Source: CAYWNK01 sp964459495 (GTDB lineage: Bacteria > Planctomycetota > UBA1135 > GCA-002686595). From it: a stretch of DNA of 64,000 nt. The translations under genes and the position numbers were made by a program. The stretch lies in NCBI GenBank assembly GCA_964459495.1, contig CAYWNK010000008.1, positions 1-64,000 of the forward strand, read 5' to 3'. Below, in pieces: positions 34,648 to 44,096 of this stretch. The notes below the pieces were generated by a model. That model did no database searches, was not told the DNA's origin, and worked only from the letters and a program-made list of their open reading frames with translations. Position 1 is the first letter of the stretch, and every line of letters begins with the position of its first letter.

Positions 34648-34685
34648 ATGGGGGGTGTCAGCGCTCTGCGCTGACACCCCCCATC
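34647..34685 (+). terminator. Perfect 18-bp hairpin after purF
   Basis: GATGGGGGGTGTCAGCGC, a 3-base TCT loop and the exact reverse complement form a very stable hairpin 35 bp after the purF stop. It is very likely the end of the purF transcript and may serve the convergent gene at 34722 too. The GTGTCAG core is shared with the hairpin at 5603-5629. Confidence 0.65.
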
Positions 34686-34721
34686 CCATTCCGGCCTCCC
34701 ACTCCCTCGGGGGGATACCGA

Positions 34722-35723
34722 CTACTCTCGAAGACGCATCAGCGCGAAACCAGCCAAGCTGCTGTCCGCGTTGATCCCGTCGATGGCGAAGGTGTGGAAT
34801 CGGAAACTGAGGGGCTCATCGCGCACTTTGAGATTCGCGAGAATCGTCCGGTTGCCAGCCGAGTAGTCAGCGCCTTCGCTGTGATCGATCTGGAAGGTCT
34901 GGCCCTGGGTGGTCACGCGCCCCGAGCGCAGCGGGTCGTGGTTGCTGGGGTTCAGCCAGCAGACGAGCAGGTAGGTACCGTTGGGTACATCGGTAACCCG
35001 AATCTCGGCAGTGATGTCGGTGTCGTTCCAAAATCGGCCGTCGAGCCACAGGTGCGAGAGCCCCATGGAGCCCACGTTGCTCTTCTGGAAGTAGTCCCAG
35101 CCCGGGGGCACCCCGCCGGCGGGGTTGCCGTAGGGCGAGCCGCCGGTGTTGTACATCGAGAAGGAGCCATCGATCACAACGCGCATGCCGGGCTGCGGCG
35201 CCCCTACCGTGTTGACCATGTGCTCGAGCAGCACGCCCTGGCCAGAGAACGGCTCGAGCCAGCCCTGCCCGTCTAGGGAGAAGGCGCCGTCGCCGGGGAG
35301 GGGGTGGCCGGCAGCAGCGGTGATAGGGCGGCTGCGCAGGTTGTTCCACTTCGAACCGAAGCCAAAGTCCCAGGCGGTGTAGGCCGCGTTGCCAGCGGAG
35401 CTGCCGTCGATCTCGTTGATCGTGGAGCTCACGAAGTTGAAGGCCCAAACACGGTCGATGCGGTTGGGCAGGGGCATGTTCGGGATCTCGAACACGCCAC
35501 CGGGCGTGGCGGCGACCGGCTGGGGAGCCGGGGCGGGAGCCGTAGGGGCGAATCGGGCGGGAGAGCTGGCAGCTTCCACGCGAGGACCCGACGCGGGGCC
35601 AGGGACAGGAGCCGCGCTGAATGCGGGCGGGACTTGGGCGGCGGTGGGGTCGCTGGCCGTGGGGGAAGCCAGCAGGGAGGCTGCTGCAAGAAGCAGAGCG
35701 CTCGAAAGAGAGGAGAGAATCAC
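34722..35723 (-). CDS. Exported protein of unknown function, possible carbohydrate-binding fold
   Basis: A 333-residue protein. The GTG at 35723 is favoured because it begins a signal peptide (VILSSLSSALLLAAASLLA); an ATG 32 codons upstream would put a long polar extension before it. A Pro/Ala-rich linker (about 30-80) leads to a beta-rich domain of about 230 residues: VWAFNFVSSTINEIDGSSAG, YTAWDFGFGSKWNNL, GDGAFSLDGQGWLEPFSG, NGTYLLVCWLNPSNHDPL, then FRFHTFAIDGINADSSLAGF. The last text resembles the closing strands of malectin- or CBM-like jelly rolls. No catalytic motif is visible. It lies convergent with purF. Confidence 0.65.
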   Translation of the reverse strand: MILSSLSSALLLAAASLLASPTASDPTAAQVPPAFSAAPVPGPASGPRVEAASSPARFAPTAPAPAPQPVAATPGGVFEIPNMPLPNRIDRVWAFNFVSSTINEIDGSSAGNAAYTAWDFGFGSKWNNLRSRPITAAAGHPLPGDGAFSLDGQGWLEPFSGQGVLLEHMVNTVGAPQPGMRVVIDGSFSMYNTGGSPYGNPAGGVPPGWDYFQKSNVGSMGLSHLWLDGRFWNDTDITAEIRVTDVPNGTYLLVCWLNPSNHDPLRSGRVTTQGQTFQIDHSEGADYSAGNRTILANLKVRDEPLSFRFHTFAIDGINADSSLAGFALMRLRE

Positions 35724-35957
35724 TTCGGGTGCGTTTGGGCCTTGGGGCGAGGCGGCGCGACAGGCCTGCGCTGCCGCCTGCCCTCGCTTTGCCGACAAAG
35801 ACGATAGGGTTGGTCTCAATTCGGAGAATGCAGCAGCCTAGATTCTCCTGTCTTGGCTGTATTTTGAGATCCCTGCTCGCCGGGCGGAGCGGCAGCTACA
35901 TAGGCGACGGACCGAATCGCCGCACCGGCCGCTCAGCGCGGTAGAGTTCGGCGCCCC

Positions 35958-37118
35958 ATGCGTGTTCTGGTCACCTCTCCCGTCTTTCCACCGGATCTCG
36001 GTGGGCCGGCGGTCTACGTCCCCTCTGTCGCCCGCTTTCTCCAGGAGCGCGGGCACGACGTGAAGGTGGTCGCCTTCTGCTCTGACCCCCAGCCGAAAGG
36101 CCACACCTTTCCGGTCGTCGCCATCTCCAGGGGCAACCTTGCGGTTCGCTACCTGAAAGCTTTTTGGACAGTCTGGCGCGAGGCCCGCGGCCGGGACGTC
36201 GTCTATGTCAATGAGCACCTGGCGCTGCTGCACGTTCTTGCGGCGCGTCTGGCCGGGGTGCCCGCAGTGATCCGCATCATGGTGGACGGCTCCTGGGAGA
36301 TCGCACACCGCAAAGGTTGGGCCGGCGGGGACGACATCGTGACGTTCCAGCACAAGGGCTACGGCTGGAAGGTACGGCTCGTACGGTTTCTCCAGCGCCG
36401 CTGGTGGAAGTGGTGCTCCCACATCATCTCCTGCTCAGAATTCCTTCGGCAGATCCTCATCCAGCACCACGGGGTCCACCCCGAGAAGGTGCAGCGAATC
36501 TTCAACGCCTACCACGGCCCCGACCCCGCGGATGTCAGCGCGACCCCGGCCGAGGCACGCGCTGCGATGGGCCTTGGAGAAGATGGCCGCTACTTGCTGA
36601 CCATCTGCCGGCTCATGAACTGGAAGCGGGTCGACGGAATCATGCGTGCCATGGTGGGGCTTGCGGACGATGTCCACCTCTTGGTAGCTGGGGACGGGGA
36701 CATGCTGGACAGCTGGACTGCTTTGGCGGGGGAGCTTGGTCTCCAGGATCGGGTGCGCTTCCTCGGCAATGTGCCCCACTCCGACATCCCCACCTATATC
36801 CGGGCCTCCGAGGTCTTCGTGCTGAACTCTGAGTACGAGGGGCTGTCCCACACCCTCCTCGAGGTCCAGGCCCTTGGGACCCCGATCATCGCTAGCGGCG
36901 TCTGCGGCAACCCGGAGGTGGTCGAGGACGGGGTGAACGGGCTTCTCGTGGACCCAGGCGACCCATCGACGCTCCACGAAGCTCTCAAAAAGATGCTCGG
37001 GGATCCGGCCCTAGCCCGGACCTACGCGGAAGAGGGTCTCCGGCGAGCTGGCCAATTCACCCGTACGGGCACCTTCTCCCAGGTCGAGGCCGCCCTGGCT
37101 CGGGTCGCCCGCAGCTAG
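35958..37118 (+). CDS. GT4-family glycosyltransferase
   Basis: A 386-residue GT-B enzyme. The N-terminal acceptor domain starts VLVTSPVFPPDLGGPAVYVP with GG and VYVNEHLALLHVLAARLAG. The donor domain shows LLTICRLMNWKRVDGIMRAM, LVAGDGDMLDSW, RVRFLGNVPHSDIPTYIRAS and the EX7E-type site NSEYEGLSHTLLEVQALGTP. It transfers an activated sugar in the cytoplasm, probably for lipopolysaccharide or another surface glycan. The start ATG follows GCGCCCC without a Shine-Dalgarno sequence. The next gene, a radical SAM protein, begins 156 bp downstream, so co-transcription is uncertain. Confidence 0.92.
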   Translation: MRVLVTSPVFPPDLGGPAVYVPSVARFLQERGHDVKVVAFCSDPQPKGHTFPVVAISRGNLAVRYLKAFWTVWREARGRDVVYVNEHLALLHVLAARLAGVPAVIRIMVDGSWEIAHRKGWAGGDDIVTFQHKGYGWKVRLVRFLQRRWWKWCSHIISCSEFLRQILIQHHGVHPEKVQRIFNAYHGPDPADVSATPAEARAAMGLGEDGRYLLTICRLMNWKRVDGIMRAMVGLADDVHLLVAGDGDMLDSWTALAGELGLQDRVRFLGNVPHSDIPTYIRASEVFVLNSEYEGLSHTLLEVQALGTPIIASGVCGNPEVVEDGVNGLLVDPGDPSTLHEALKKMLGDPALARTYAEEGLRRAGQFTRTGTFSQVEAALARVARS

Positions 37119-37177
37119 GCGAACGACAAGCCCGCAATCTGCGAAGGCATCTCCCGCCCCAGGGTTACAAGGGCCGA

Positions 37178-37183
37178 TATACT
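37178..37183 (+). promoter_or_regulatory. Possible -10 element (TATACT) before the radical SAM gene
   Basis: TATACT in an AT-rich GATATACTTTAGG stretch stands out in a GC-rich region 92 bp before the ATG at 37275. No matching -35 is seen 17 bases upstream, so the call is weak. Confidence 0.25.
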
Positions 37184-37274
37184 TTAGGAACGCCCCGTCC
37201 CTGCCCTGCTCCTCCTGCGGGGCTAGCTCCCCGTGGGGCGGATCCGCGCACCCCGACCGACACCACGATTCAGC

Positions 37275-38825
37275 ATGAAGGTCCTATTCATCAACGAGTA
37301 CCTCCCCCAGGAGATGCTCGGCGTCATGTGGCTCAGCCGCGCCATCAAGGACGCGGGTCACGAGACCAAGTGCCTCTTCCTCCCCGACAAGGACTGGATC
37401 GAGCAGCTCAAGGAGTACAACCCTGACGTTGTGGCCTACTCGGTCACCACGGGGATGCACCTGTACTTCTTGGACATCAACAAGAAGGTCAAGCAGGTGC
37501 TGCCGAACACCTTCTCGATCATGGGCGGGCCGCACCCGACCTACACGCCCGAGGTGTTGGAGCGCTCTCCCGAGCTCGACGCGATCTGCCGCGGCGAAGG
37601 CGAGGAGTGCATGCCCGAACTGCTGAACCTACTGGCCGCGGGTGAGGACTACACCCAGGTCGAGAACATGTGGTTCCGCGACAAGGATTCGGGGGAGATC
37701 CTGGTCAACGGACAGCGCCCCCCGATCAAGGACATCGACGCGCTGGGCTTTCCCGATCGCGAGGTGATCTACGACGCGGGTGCGATCTACCGGGACTCCG
37801 ATCGCAAGGTCTTCGTGACCCAGCGCGGCTGCCCGATGAACTGCTCCTTCTGCTTCCACCACGCGCTGAAGAAGAAGGTCCTGTCGTCGACCAACGCCAA
37901 GTACGTCCGCAAGCGCTCGGTCGATCACGTGATCGCGGAGATCAAGGATGTGCAGTCGAAGTACAACCTGAAGTTCATCCACTTCCTGGACGACATCTTC
38001 AACCTGTCCGGCAAGTGGCTCGACGAGTTCGCGGAGAAGTACTCCAAGGAGATCGGGCTGCCGTTCGACTGCATCCTGATGGCGAACATGACCAAGGAGC
38101 GCCACATCAAGGTGCTCAAGAAGGCCGGCTGCGTGTACGCGCGGATCGCCTTCGAGTCGGCCAACGACTACGTGCGCAACGCCGTGTTCCGCAAGAACAC
38201 GACCTTGCAGCAGCTCGAGGATGCGTCGGCCTGGATCAAGAAGTACGACATCCGCCTCGGCTCCCTCAACATGCTGGGCGGCCCGGGTGCCACCCTTGAG
38301 GACGAACTCGACACGGTGCGCCTGAACATCCGCTGCAAGGTGGACCACCCGCTGGTCTCGATCATGCAGCCCTACCCGATGTTCGACATCGAGGACATGA
38401 CCAAGGAGATGGGCTACGCGGTCGCCGCGTACGACGACTTCCCGGTCAAGTTCAATCGCACCAGCTCGATCGAGTTCGACAACAAGCGCGAGATCGAGAA
38501 CCTGCACAAGCTGATGCCGATCGTGGTGCGCTTCCCGTTCCTGATGCCGATGGTGAAGCCAGCCATCAAGATCAAGTGGATGCACCGGCTCTATCTGGTC
38601 ATGTACATGCTGTTCAGCGAGTACATGGTCTCTGAGCAGGCCGGGATCTACGCCCGCGCACAGGGCCTCGGCGGCCCGCGCTACTGGGCGCCGGTCGATT
38701 TCGTGCGCCGCGTATCCGTCAAAGGCACGCTGCGGATGTACGAAGCCATCTTCGGCCGTGCGGCGCGGCGTATGGCGCTGTCTCTGCAGATGGGCGATGA
38801 GCGCGTGATCGCGCACATGGACTGA
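37275..38825 (+). CDS. B12-binding-domain radical SAM protein
   Basis: A 516-residue protein. The N-terminal part (1-140) has the cobalamin-binding Rossmann layout (VLFINEYLPQEMLGVMWLSR, then DVVAYSVTTGMHLYF, FSIMGGPHPTYTPEVLE). The radical SAM domain (about 175-390) has the cluster motif C186-P-M-N-C190-S-F-C193. Related sequence order is seen in enzymes that methylate or rearrange lipids, glycans or natural products, but the substrate cannot be read here. The C-terminal 120 residues are basic and amphipathic (KIKWMHRLYLVMYMLFSEYM), suggesting membrane contact. Codons end almost always in C or G (AAG, AAC, GAG, ATC), more strictly than in the neighbours, a sign of high expression. Confidence 0.88.
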   Translation: MKVLFINEYLPQEMLGVMWLSRAIKDAGHETKCLFLPDKDWIEQLKEYNPDVVAYSVTTGMHLYFLDINKKVKQVLPNTFSIMGGPHPTYTPEVLERSPELDAICRGEGEECMPELLNLLAAGEDYTQVENMWFRDKDSGEILVNGQRPPIKDIDALGFPDREVIYDAGAIYRDSDRKVFVTQRGCPMNCSFCFHHALKKKVLSSTNAKYVRKRSVDHVIAEIKDVQSKYNLKFIHFLDDIFNLSGKWLDEFAEKYSKEIGLPFDCILMANMTKERHIKVLKKAGCVYARIAFESANDYVRNAVFRKNTTLQQLEDASAWIKKYDIRLGSLNMLGGPGATLEDELDTVRLNIRCKVDHPLVSIMQPYPMFDIEDMTKEMGYAVAAYDDFPVKFNRTSSIEFDNKREIENLHKLMPIVVRFPFLMPMVKPAIKIKWMHRLYLVMYMLFSEYMVSEQAGIYARAQGLGGPRYWAPVDFVRRVSVKGTLRMYEAIFGRAARRMALSLQMGDERVIAHMD

Positions 38826-38851
38826 TCCCCTCACCCGAATCCTCCCAACTC

Positions 38852-39952
38852 GTGCGCAAGCTCGTTGGAGCACTCCTGGTCGCCGGCTGCCTTGTGGCAG
38901 CTGGCGTCCGGTTCAATCAGGGCGCTTCGGCTGTCGAGATCACCGATGAGCAGCGCAGCCAAGCGCTAGTCGATGGCAGCGGCGCAGCGGAAATCCTGTT
39001 GGCCAGTCCGGGCGTCGGAGTGCCGGCGAGTCTGAGCGAAGCCCGTGCGTTGCTTGGTGGTGACGCACTCGAGGCGGCGCGGGCTGGACTGGCCGCGCGG
39101 GTGTCAGCGGACCCGGACTGCGGCGCGGCGCACGTGCTCTACGCCGAGGTGCTGCGACGTGTTGGCGAGGCCGCGCTGGCCTGCGAGCACGGGCGCCGCG
39201 GTGCCGAGCTGCTGCCCACCGCGAGCCGTGCCCACTGGGTGCACGCCCGCGCGATCATCACGGAGGCAGCCCAGCTCGGGAAGAAGGGTGGAATGGCGAT
39301 GCTCGCCGCGGCCAAGCGCATGGGGCCCTATCAAGAATCCCTGCGCACGGCGATCGAGCTAGATCCGACGCACGTGGAGGCGCGCAAGGAGGAGGTCCTC
39401 TTTCTGCTGTTCGCCCCAATGGTTGGGGATGTGGACCGGGGAACAGAGCTGGCGGGCGAACTTGAGGCCATCGATCGACTGGAGGGCGGTCTGTGTGTTG
39501 CCCGCGCACTCTCGCGTGCAGACGACGGCCTGGATGCTGCGCTGGAGAAGGTGCGCGCTGTTGCAGCGGAGTTCCCCGGCCACCAGGACCCGCTCTGGGT
39601 GCTGGCGGAGATGCTGGTTGGGGCGGAGCGCTACGCAGAGGCCGACGAGGCTCTCGTGCCTGTGCTGGAGGGCCCCCGGGGCGAGACGTATTACCAGGCG
39701 CTGCACATGCGGGCCCGGATCTGCAACGAGCGGGGTTTGAGCCACGAGCGAGCGTTGGAATACCTCGATGAATTCACTGCTGCGAACCCCGGATGGGAGT
39801 GGGTGCCGGGGCGCGCGGAGGTCCTGACGGAGCGGGGCCGGGCGTTGGCCGGCCTGAATCGGGTTCCGGAGGCCCGCTTGGCCTTGGAAGCGGCCTTGGC
39901 GCTGGATCCTTCCTCAAAGGGAGCGAAAGCCGCAATGGAGGCCCTGGAGTAA
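38852..39952 (+). CDS. Exported TPR-repeat protein
   Basis: A 366-residue protein starting with GTG at 38852. A hydrophobic leader (KLVGALLVAGCLVAAGV) is a signal peptide or anchor. Then come helical repeats of TPR type: ARAGLAARVSADPDCGAAHVL, shown as AARAGLAARVSADPDCGAAH, YAEVLRRVGEAALACEHGRR, SLRTAIELDPTHVEARKE, and at the end ARLALEAALALDPSSKGAK. Such repeats bind partner proteins; the protein probably acts in the periplasm. It follows the radical SAM gene by 26 bp and precedes the membrane protein gene by 12 bp, so these three are likely one operon. Confidence 0.75.
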   Translation: MRKLVGALLVAGCLVAAGVRFNQGASAVEITDEQRSQALVDGSGAAEILLASPGVGVPASLSEARALLGGDALEAARAGLAARVSADPDCGAAHVLYAEVLRRVGEAALACEHGRRGAELLPTASRAHWVHARAIITEAAQLGKKGGMAMLAAAKRMGPYQESLRTAIELDPTHVEARKEEVLFLLFAPMVGDVDRGTELAGELEAIDRLEGGLCVARALSRADDGLDAALEKVRAVAAEFPGHQDPLWVLAEMLVGAERYAEADEALVPVLEGPRGETYYQALHMRARICNERGLSHERALEYLDEFTAANPGWEWVPGRAEVLTERGRALAGLNRVPEARLALEAALALDPSSKGAKAAMEALE

Positions 39953-39964
39953 GATATCGAGCCG

Positions 39965-41758
39965 ATGGCTCGCAGCGCTCCGATGTCCGTCCGTGCCCGC
40001 ACGGCCCTGACCCGCATGGCCAAGGCTGCCGCGGGCCTCCGGCCGGCCGTGCTGCTACGCGCCCTCCCCTTGGTGCTGGCCCTCGGGGTTTTTGAAGCCT
40101 GGGGCCGGTATTCGTCCAACGACGGGATCGACCTCGCTGGGCTGGTCGGGCTTGTCTTCGTCTGCGCTTGGATCCAGGGTCGCCACGGCGAGTCGCTGAA
40201 GAGGTTCTGGTCCGTTCGGATGCGTTCCAGGGTCCAGCTGATGGCGGCGCCCTGGCGCTTGGAATTTGGCGTCGACCTCCGCGGCCGCCCGACCTTGCCC
40301 CAAGGTCATCCCCGGGCCTGGGTGCTGTCGTGGCTCGCGCTCATGGTGGGAACGGCCTTGCTTGCGCTGACGGCGAGTCAGTGGCCGGGCGGTGCCAGGA
40401 GCACGCTCCAGGGCATCAGCGGGCTGCTCAGTTTGTTCGCGCTTGCCTGTCTGTGGGGAGCGCTGCTCCCGGGCGCGTGGCTCGCCTGCGAACTCGTAGC
40501 GGGCCTCTTGCGCGAGCGCGTCGTGGGCGTTGAGACGCGCCATCGGACCGTGATCGCATGGGCGCTTTTCACCGGCGGTGTGGGGTGCATGGCGCTGCCC
40601 CTGCGTGGTTGCTTGATTGCGATCGCTTGCATGGGGCTGGGGATGGGTTTGATCGACCTCTTGCTGCGCCCACGGGTTGGAATTCTCTGGCGCCCGCTTG
40701 GTGGTGACGAGGTCTGCGTGCGTTCGGCGCCGCGTCACATTTGGAGCGCAGCTGCCAGCTCGGCCATCGCTGCGCTGACCTGCGCCTTGATTCTGATTGC
40801 GAGTGGCGACCGGCTCGCCGGAACCAACAGCGCAGCTACCGCCCTGACCGGTCTGTTCGGCACGGCATTCGCCAAGCTCGCAACCTTCGCGTTCGGTGTC
40901 TGCTGCACGGCGGCCTTGGCTCGACTGGTGATCGGTCGCTGGCGGGACCCGGCCCGTCATGAACCCATGCGCGTCCACGTGCAGGGAGCGCCGCGCGAAA
41001 CGCAGAGGGACCTTCGAAGCCGCCTGAGAGCCGCGGGGCTACTGGCCAGCTTCCGCGGTGAACCCAAGCCGTGCGCGGCCATCGTGCAGATCGACGCCAA
41101 CGCGGACCCCTTCGATTTCCAGCTAGAACGGAAGTGGCCGTTGCCCTTGGCCGGCGGTCATCTGGACAACCCGCGCGCCCATGAGATTCTGCGCAGGCGC
41201 GTCCAAGTGCTTTGCCGCCGCGGAATCTATAGCGGCCTGCGGCGCCTCTGGCGGGCGGCGGGGTCAAGGACCTATTCGCAGGGCTCGGGATTTTGGATGG
41301 AACCCCATCTTTGGTATGTCCCGACGATGACCCGTGACGACGAAGCCAGTGCGTGGGCTTCGATCGCCCCTGCCTACCATCAGGCCTTTTCGGGTCCAGC
41401 ACGACGGCACCTTTTTGAGCTGCTGCGTGATCTAGAGATCGACCGCATCTTCGTGGAAGACGGCGTAGGCCATCGCAAGCTGGCGCGCGTCTTCGCTGGT
41501 CTTTTCAGCTATCACGATCGCTTTGGTCCGTGCCCCTTGGAGATTGAACGCCTTGTGGGCAAGGTGCACGGCGTGCGGATGATCCTGTACGAATACACAC
41601 TTGGGGGATCGCACGGCGTGCCGGACTATCCTGAGCCTGAGTACGAGACCCTCGGCCGCTCGCGGGTGCTGCACGTGTTCCGTGACCGTGGTGGGGATGA
41701 CGACAGGGTGGTGATCCCCGATTCGTTCGACTACCTGCCGCTACCGCAGCTCACCTAG
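39965..41758 (+). CDS. Integral membrane protein of unknown function with large soluble C-terminal domain
   Basis: A 597-residue protein that I do not recognise. About seven or eight hydrophobic segments lie between residues 27 and 330 (for example LRALPLVLALGVFEAWG, WVLSWLALMVGTALLALTA, LSLFALACLWGALLPGAWL and ALTCALILIASGD). The last 260 residues are soluble: they hold LRSRLRAAGLLASFRGEP, a Trp-rich WRAAGSRTYSQGSGFWMEPH, and an acidic domain with IDRIFVEDGVGHRKLARVFA and RMILYEYTLGGSHGVPDYPE. The paired VEDGVGHRKL and GLFSYHDRFG text could be an active site but matches nothing I can name. It follows the TPR gene by 12 bp. It overlaps the convergent beta-propeller gene by 8 bp. Confidence 0.7.
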   Translation: MARSAPMSVRARTALTRMAKAAAGLRPAVLLRALPLVLALGVFEAWGRYSSNDGIDLAGLVGLVFVCAWIQGRHGESLKRFWSVRMRSRVQLMAAPWRLEFGVDLRGRPTLPQGHPRAWVLSWLALMVGTALLALTASQWPGGARSTLQGISGLLSLFALACLWGALLPGAWLACELVAGLLRERVVGVETRHRTVIAWALFTGGVGCMALPLRGCLIAIACMGLGMGLIDLLLRPRVGILWRPLGGDEVCVRSAPRHIWSAAASSAIAALTCALILIASGDRLAGTNSAATALTGLFGTAFAKLATFAFGVCCTAALARLVIGRWRDPARHEPMRVHVQGAPRETQRDLRSRLRAAGLLASFRGEPKPCAAIVQIDANADPFDFQLERKWPLPLAGGHLDNPRAHEILRRRVQVLCRRGIYSGLRRLWRAAGSRTYSQGSGFWMEPHLWYVPTMTRDDEASAWASIAPAYHQAFSGPARRHLFELLRDLEIDRIFVEDGVGHRKLARVFAGLFSYHDRFGPCPLEIERLVGKVHGVRMILYEYTLGGSHGVPDYPEPEYETLGRSRVLHVFRDRGGDDDRVVIPDSFDYLPLPQLT

Positions 41759-43991
41759 CCAGCCTGTCGGTTGCGTCCGTTGGACCTGAGTAGATCCAGC
41801 GGTAAACACGTGCACCGCCACGCTGGTCTCCGACCAACACACGGCGGCCGCCGTGGGGGCTGGTGGCTAAGACAACGCCAGCGGCCCAGCCGGGCGTGTC
41901 GATCGCCTCATCGGGAATCAGGTCGGGGTGGGGTGGCGTGCCTTGCAGGTCGCCGAGATCGAAGCGCAGGAGCCCCGCTCGACCTGCGGCGACGAGCGCT
42001 TGGCTTGCACTTCCTGGGTGCTGGATGACCTCGACATCGAGCAGTGCCGGCGGGTGTGCGTCCCACGGGGAAGGCGCCATCGGCTGATGCACAACGCTGT
42101 GCGGCGCGGCGGGGTTGGATAGGTCGAACAGTTCGAGCTGCCCGCCGAGGGACGCGAGCAGAGCCCATCTTCGGCCGCGTTCTTGGAACACCGCAACCGC
42201 TGTTGCAAGGCCAGGGCCGTCGGAACCCAGTGTGGTAGCCAAAGGCTGGGCGCCGTCTTCATCCACGAGAAAGCTGAGCATCCTGGGTCTGGGGAGCTCG
42301 GGATTTTCGGGCGAGGTGCCTGCGCCCGCGGCGCAGACGAGCAGCCAGCGTCCACGGCCCATATCGATCGAGTCGCAACGCCATACGCCCTGGGGCTTGG
42401 CACCCAGATCGGCGGAAGTGCGAAGGACGGCGAGCGGACTCGGTGCGTTCGGCAGGCGATCGCTGGCGAAGGCCTCGAGGACTGACTGGCGGTAGATGGC
42501 GAGGCCGTGATGGGTCGCCGGACGACTCACCGCCACAAACGCACCAAAGGCATGGACGAGAACGGGTGCTTCTTCGACCTCTGGCGTCATTGCGCTTGGA
42601 AGCTCAACCCTGCTGAGATCTAGGGCGTACTCAGGGGCGACCTGCAGGCCTGCAGCGCCGCCGTGAGCGATCCAGTTTGGCCCTGACGTGCTGCCGTTCT
42701 CGGCTGAGCGCCAGTGCGTTGTCGAGCCCCAGCCGGGGTTGTTCGAGTTTTCGGTGGCGCTCCAAAGATCTGTGTTGCGCGCTCTCAGCCGCAACCCCGA
42801 CGCCTGCACGGATCCGCGGCCGTCATGGCCGAACAGCAGGGCGGCATTGGGGAGGACATGCCCGTCGAGCGCGGAAATCCCTCGCCCAAGGCGCCGCTCC
42901 CCAAAACGGACTGGATGGCCACCCAGCTCCGCTATGCGCAGTCCGTCGTGGGAGCGCTGCACGAGGACCCGGTCGCCGGCGATCTCGAGGCTGCGCCAGT
43001 CACCGGGGGCTAGCGCGGGTCGGCTGGCTATGGCGGGTGTGCCGCCGCTATCGACGGACCACAGCTCAAGAGTGCCGCTGGCGCGGGGTTCAGCGTGGTC
43101 CCACCCGAGCGGTGATCCCGGTGCGCCGAGCAGTCCGGCCGGCAGCGCATCGGCTTCGTTGGCCGATTGGGCTCCGGTGCCGAGGGCGAGGTGGCTTCCA
43201 TCGGCGGCGATACGCAGGGCGTAGCTGCTGGGATCGGCGGACCCGAGGCCGAACGAGCGCAGCGCTTCGGGCGTTCCCCATGCTTGTTCGAGATCGATGC
43301 GGACGAGACCAGACTTTCCCGCCGCGATCCAAAGATTGTTCTCGGACAAGGCCAAGTCGCGGGCGAAGCCGCCGGCGGGCATGGTGACCCTCGCGCTGGC
43401 GCTGCCGGGCGGCTTGGTGCGTAGGGGAATGTGGCGCACGCCCAGGGAGCCCTCGGCCAGGTACACCTCGGATCCGTGGATCTCAATGGCGGAGGCGCCG
43501 CCGGCCGTGAGTCGGATGCGCTGCATGGGGCTTAGGTCATCCTGCAGCAGGATGCGCACGGTCGAGCGGGCGTAGTCGCTGAACAAGATGGCCACGCTCG
43601 CGCCGTCGGTGGCGACGTCTACGCAAGCCTTGCCGACCTCTTCCGCAATCCGCACGGGGGTGGATAGGCCTGCGCCGTAATCGACGACGACACAGCCGGC
43701 GCTTCCCCCAGCTACGTAGATCCTTTTCTCGTCCACATGTAGACCTAGCGCCTCCGTGTCGAGTTCAACCGCGTCGAGCACCAGCCACCCGTTGGCGTGG
43801 CAATCCAGCTCGACAAGCCATGTGCCCTCGAGCGCGAAGACGCGCTGTCCGTCCGGTGAAAAAGCCGCCGCCAGGGGCTCGCCAGAGGGCAGCACCGATT
43901 CAAGCGCCAGAGTCGGCGCGGGAAGCAGCTCCGTCTGGGGTGCCGAGGCGGGGGAAGCGGCGAGAAGTGCGATGCAGCCGAGGGAGAGCAT
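41751..43991 (-). CDS. Exported beta-propeller protein (LVIVD-like repeats)
   Basis: A 746-residue protein. The ATG at 43991 starts a signal peptide (MLSLGCIALLAASPASA). The mature part is built of repeated four-strand blades: PLAAAFSPDGQRVFALEGTW, RIYVAGGSAGCVVVDYGAG, GSEVYLAEGSLGVRHIPL, ENNLWIAAGKSGLVRIDL, and near the end ALVAAGRAGLLRFDLGDLQG. These are typical of LVIVD/WD-like propellers of planctomycete secreted proteins. No catalytic site is seen, and it probably acts as an interaction or surface protein. It overlaps the convergent membrane protein gene by 8 bp at its 3' end and lies divergent from the TraB-like gene. Confidence 0.75.
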   Translation of the reverse strand: MLSLGCIALLAASPASAPQTELLPAPTLALESVLPSGEPLAAAFSPDGQRVFALEGTWLVELDCHANGWLVLDAVELDTEALGLHVDEKRIYVAGGSAGCVVVDYGAGLSTPVRIAEEVGKACVDVATDGASVAILFSDYARSTVRILLQDDLSPMQRIRLTAGGASAIEIHGSEVYLAEGSLGVRHIPLRTKPPGSASARVTMPAGGFARDLALSENNLWIAAGKSGLVRIDLEQAWGTPEALRSFGLGSADPSSYALRIAADGSHLALGTGAQSANEADALPAGLLGAPGSPLGWDHAEPRASGTLELWSVDSGGTPAIASRPALAPGDWRSLEIAGDRVLVQRSHDGLRIAELGGHPVRFGERRLGRGISALDGHVLPNAALLFGHDGRGSVQASGLRLRARNTDLWSATENSNNPGWGSTTHWRSAENGSTSGPNWIAHGGAAGLQVAPEYALDLSRVELPSAMTPEVEEAPVLVHAFGAFVAVSRPATHHGLAIYRQSVLEAFASDRLPNAPSPLAVLRTSADLGAKPQGVWRCDSIDMGRGRWLLVCAAGAGTSPENPELPRPRMLSFLVDEDGAQPLATTLGSDGPGLATAVAVFQERGRRWALLASLGGQLELFDLSNPAAPHSVVHQPMAPSPWDAHPPALLDVEVIQHPGSASQALVAAGRAGLLRFDLGDLQGTPPHPDLIPDEAIDTPGWAAGVVLATSPHGGRRVLVGDQRGGARVYRWIYSGPTDATDRLAR

Positions 43992-44096
43992 GGGGGGCGG
44001 AGCATCGTATGCGCCAGGTCTGTCCCGCTTGGAAGCGGCACCTGCGGCGTGCCCCAACTTGCACATGCGCGGGATCGCTGAGCTATCCTCTGGAAC

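Noticed and set aside
35838..36422. Minus-strand frame of 194 codons
   Set aside because: It is antisense to the start of the clear GT4 gene and has no domain or start context.
37629..38873. Long minus-strand frame (414 codons) over the radical SAM gene
   Set aside because: It is an antisense shadow caused by strict C/G third positions; residues are His/Val/Asp/Leu biased and match nothing.
40055..40978. Minus-strand frame of 307 codons
   Set aside because: It is antisense to the membrane protein, is full of Arg/Gln/Pro/His, and has no start site.
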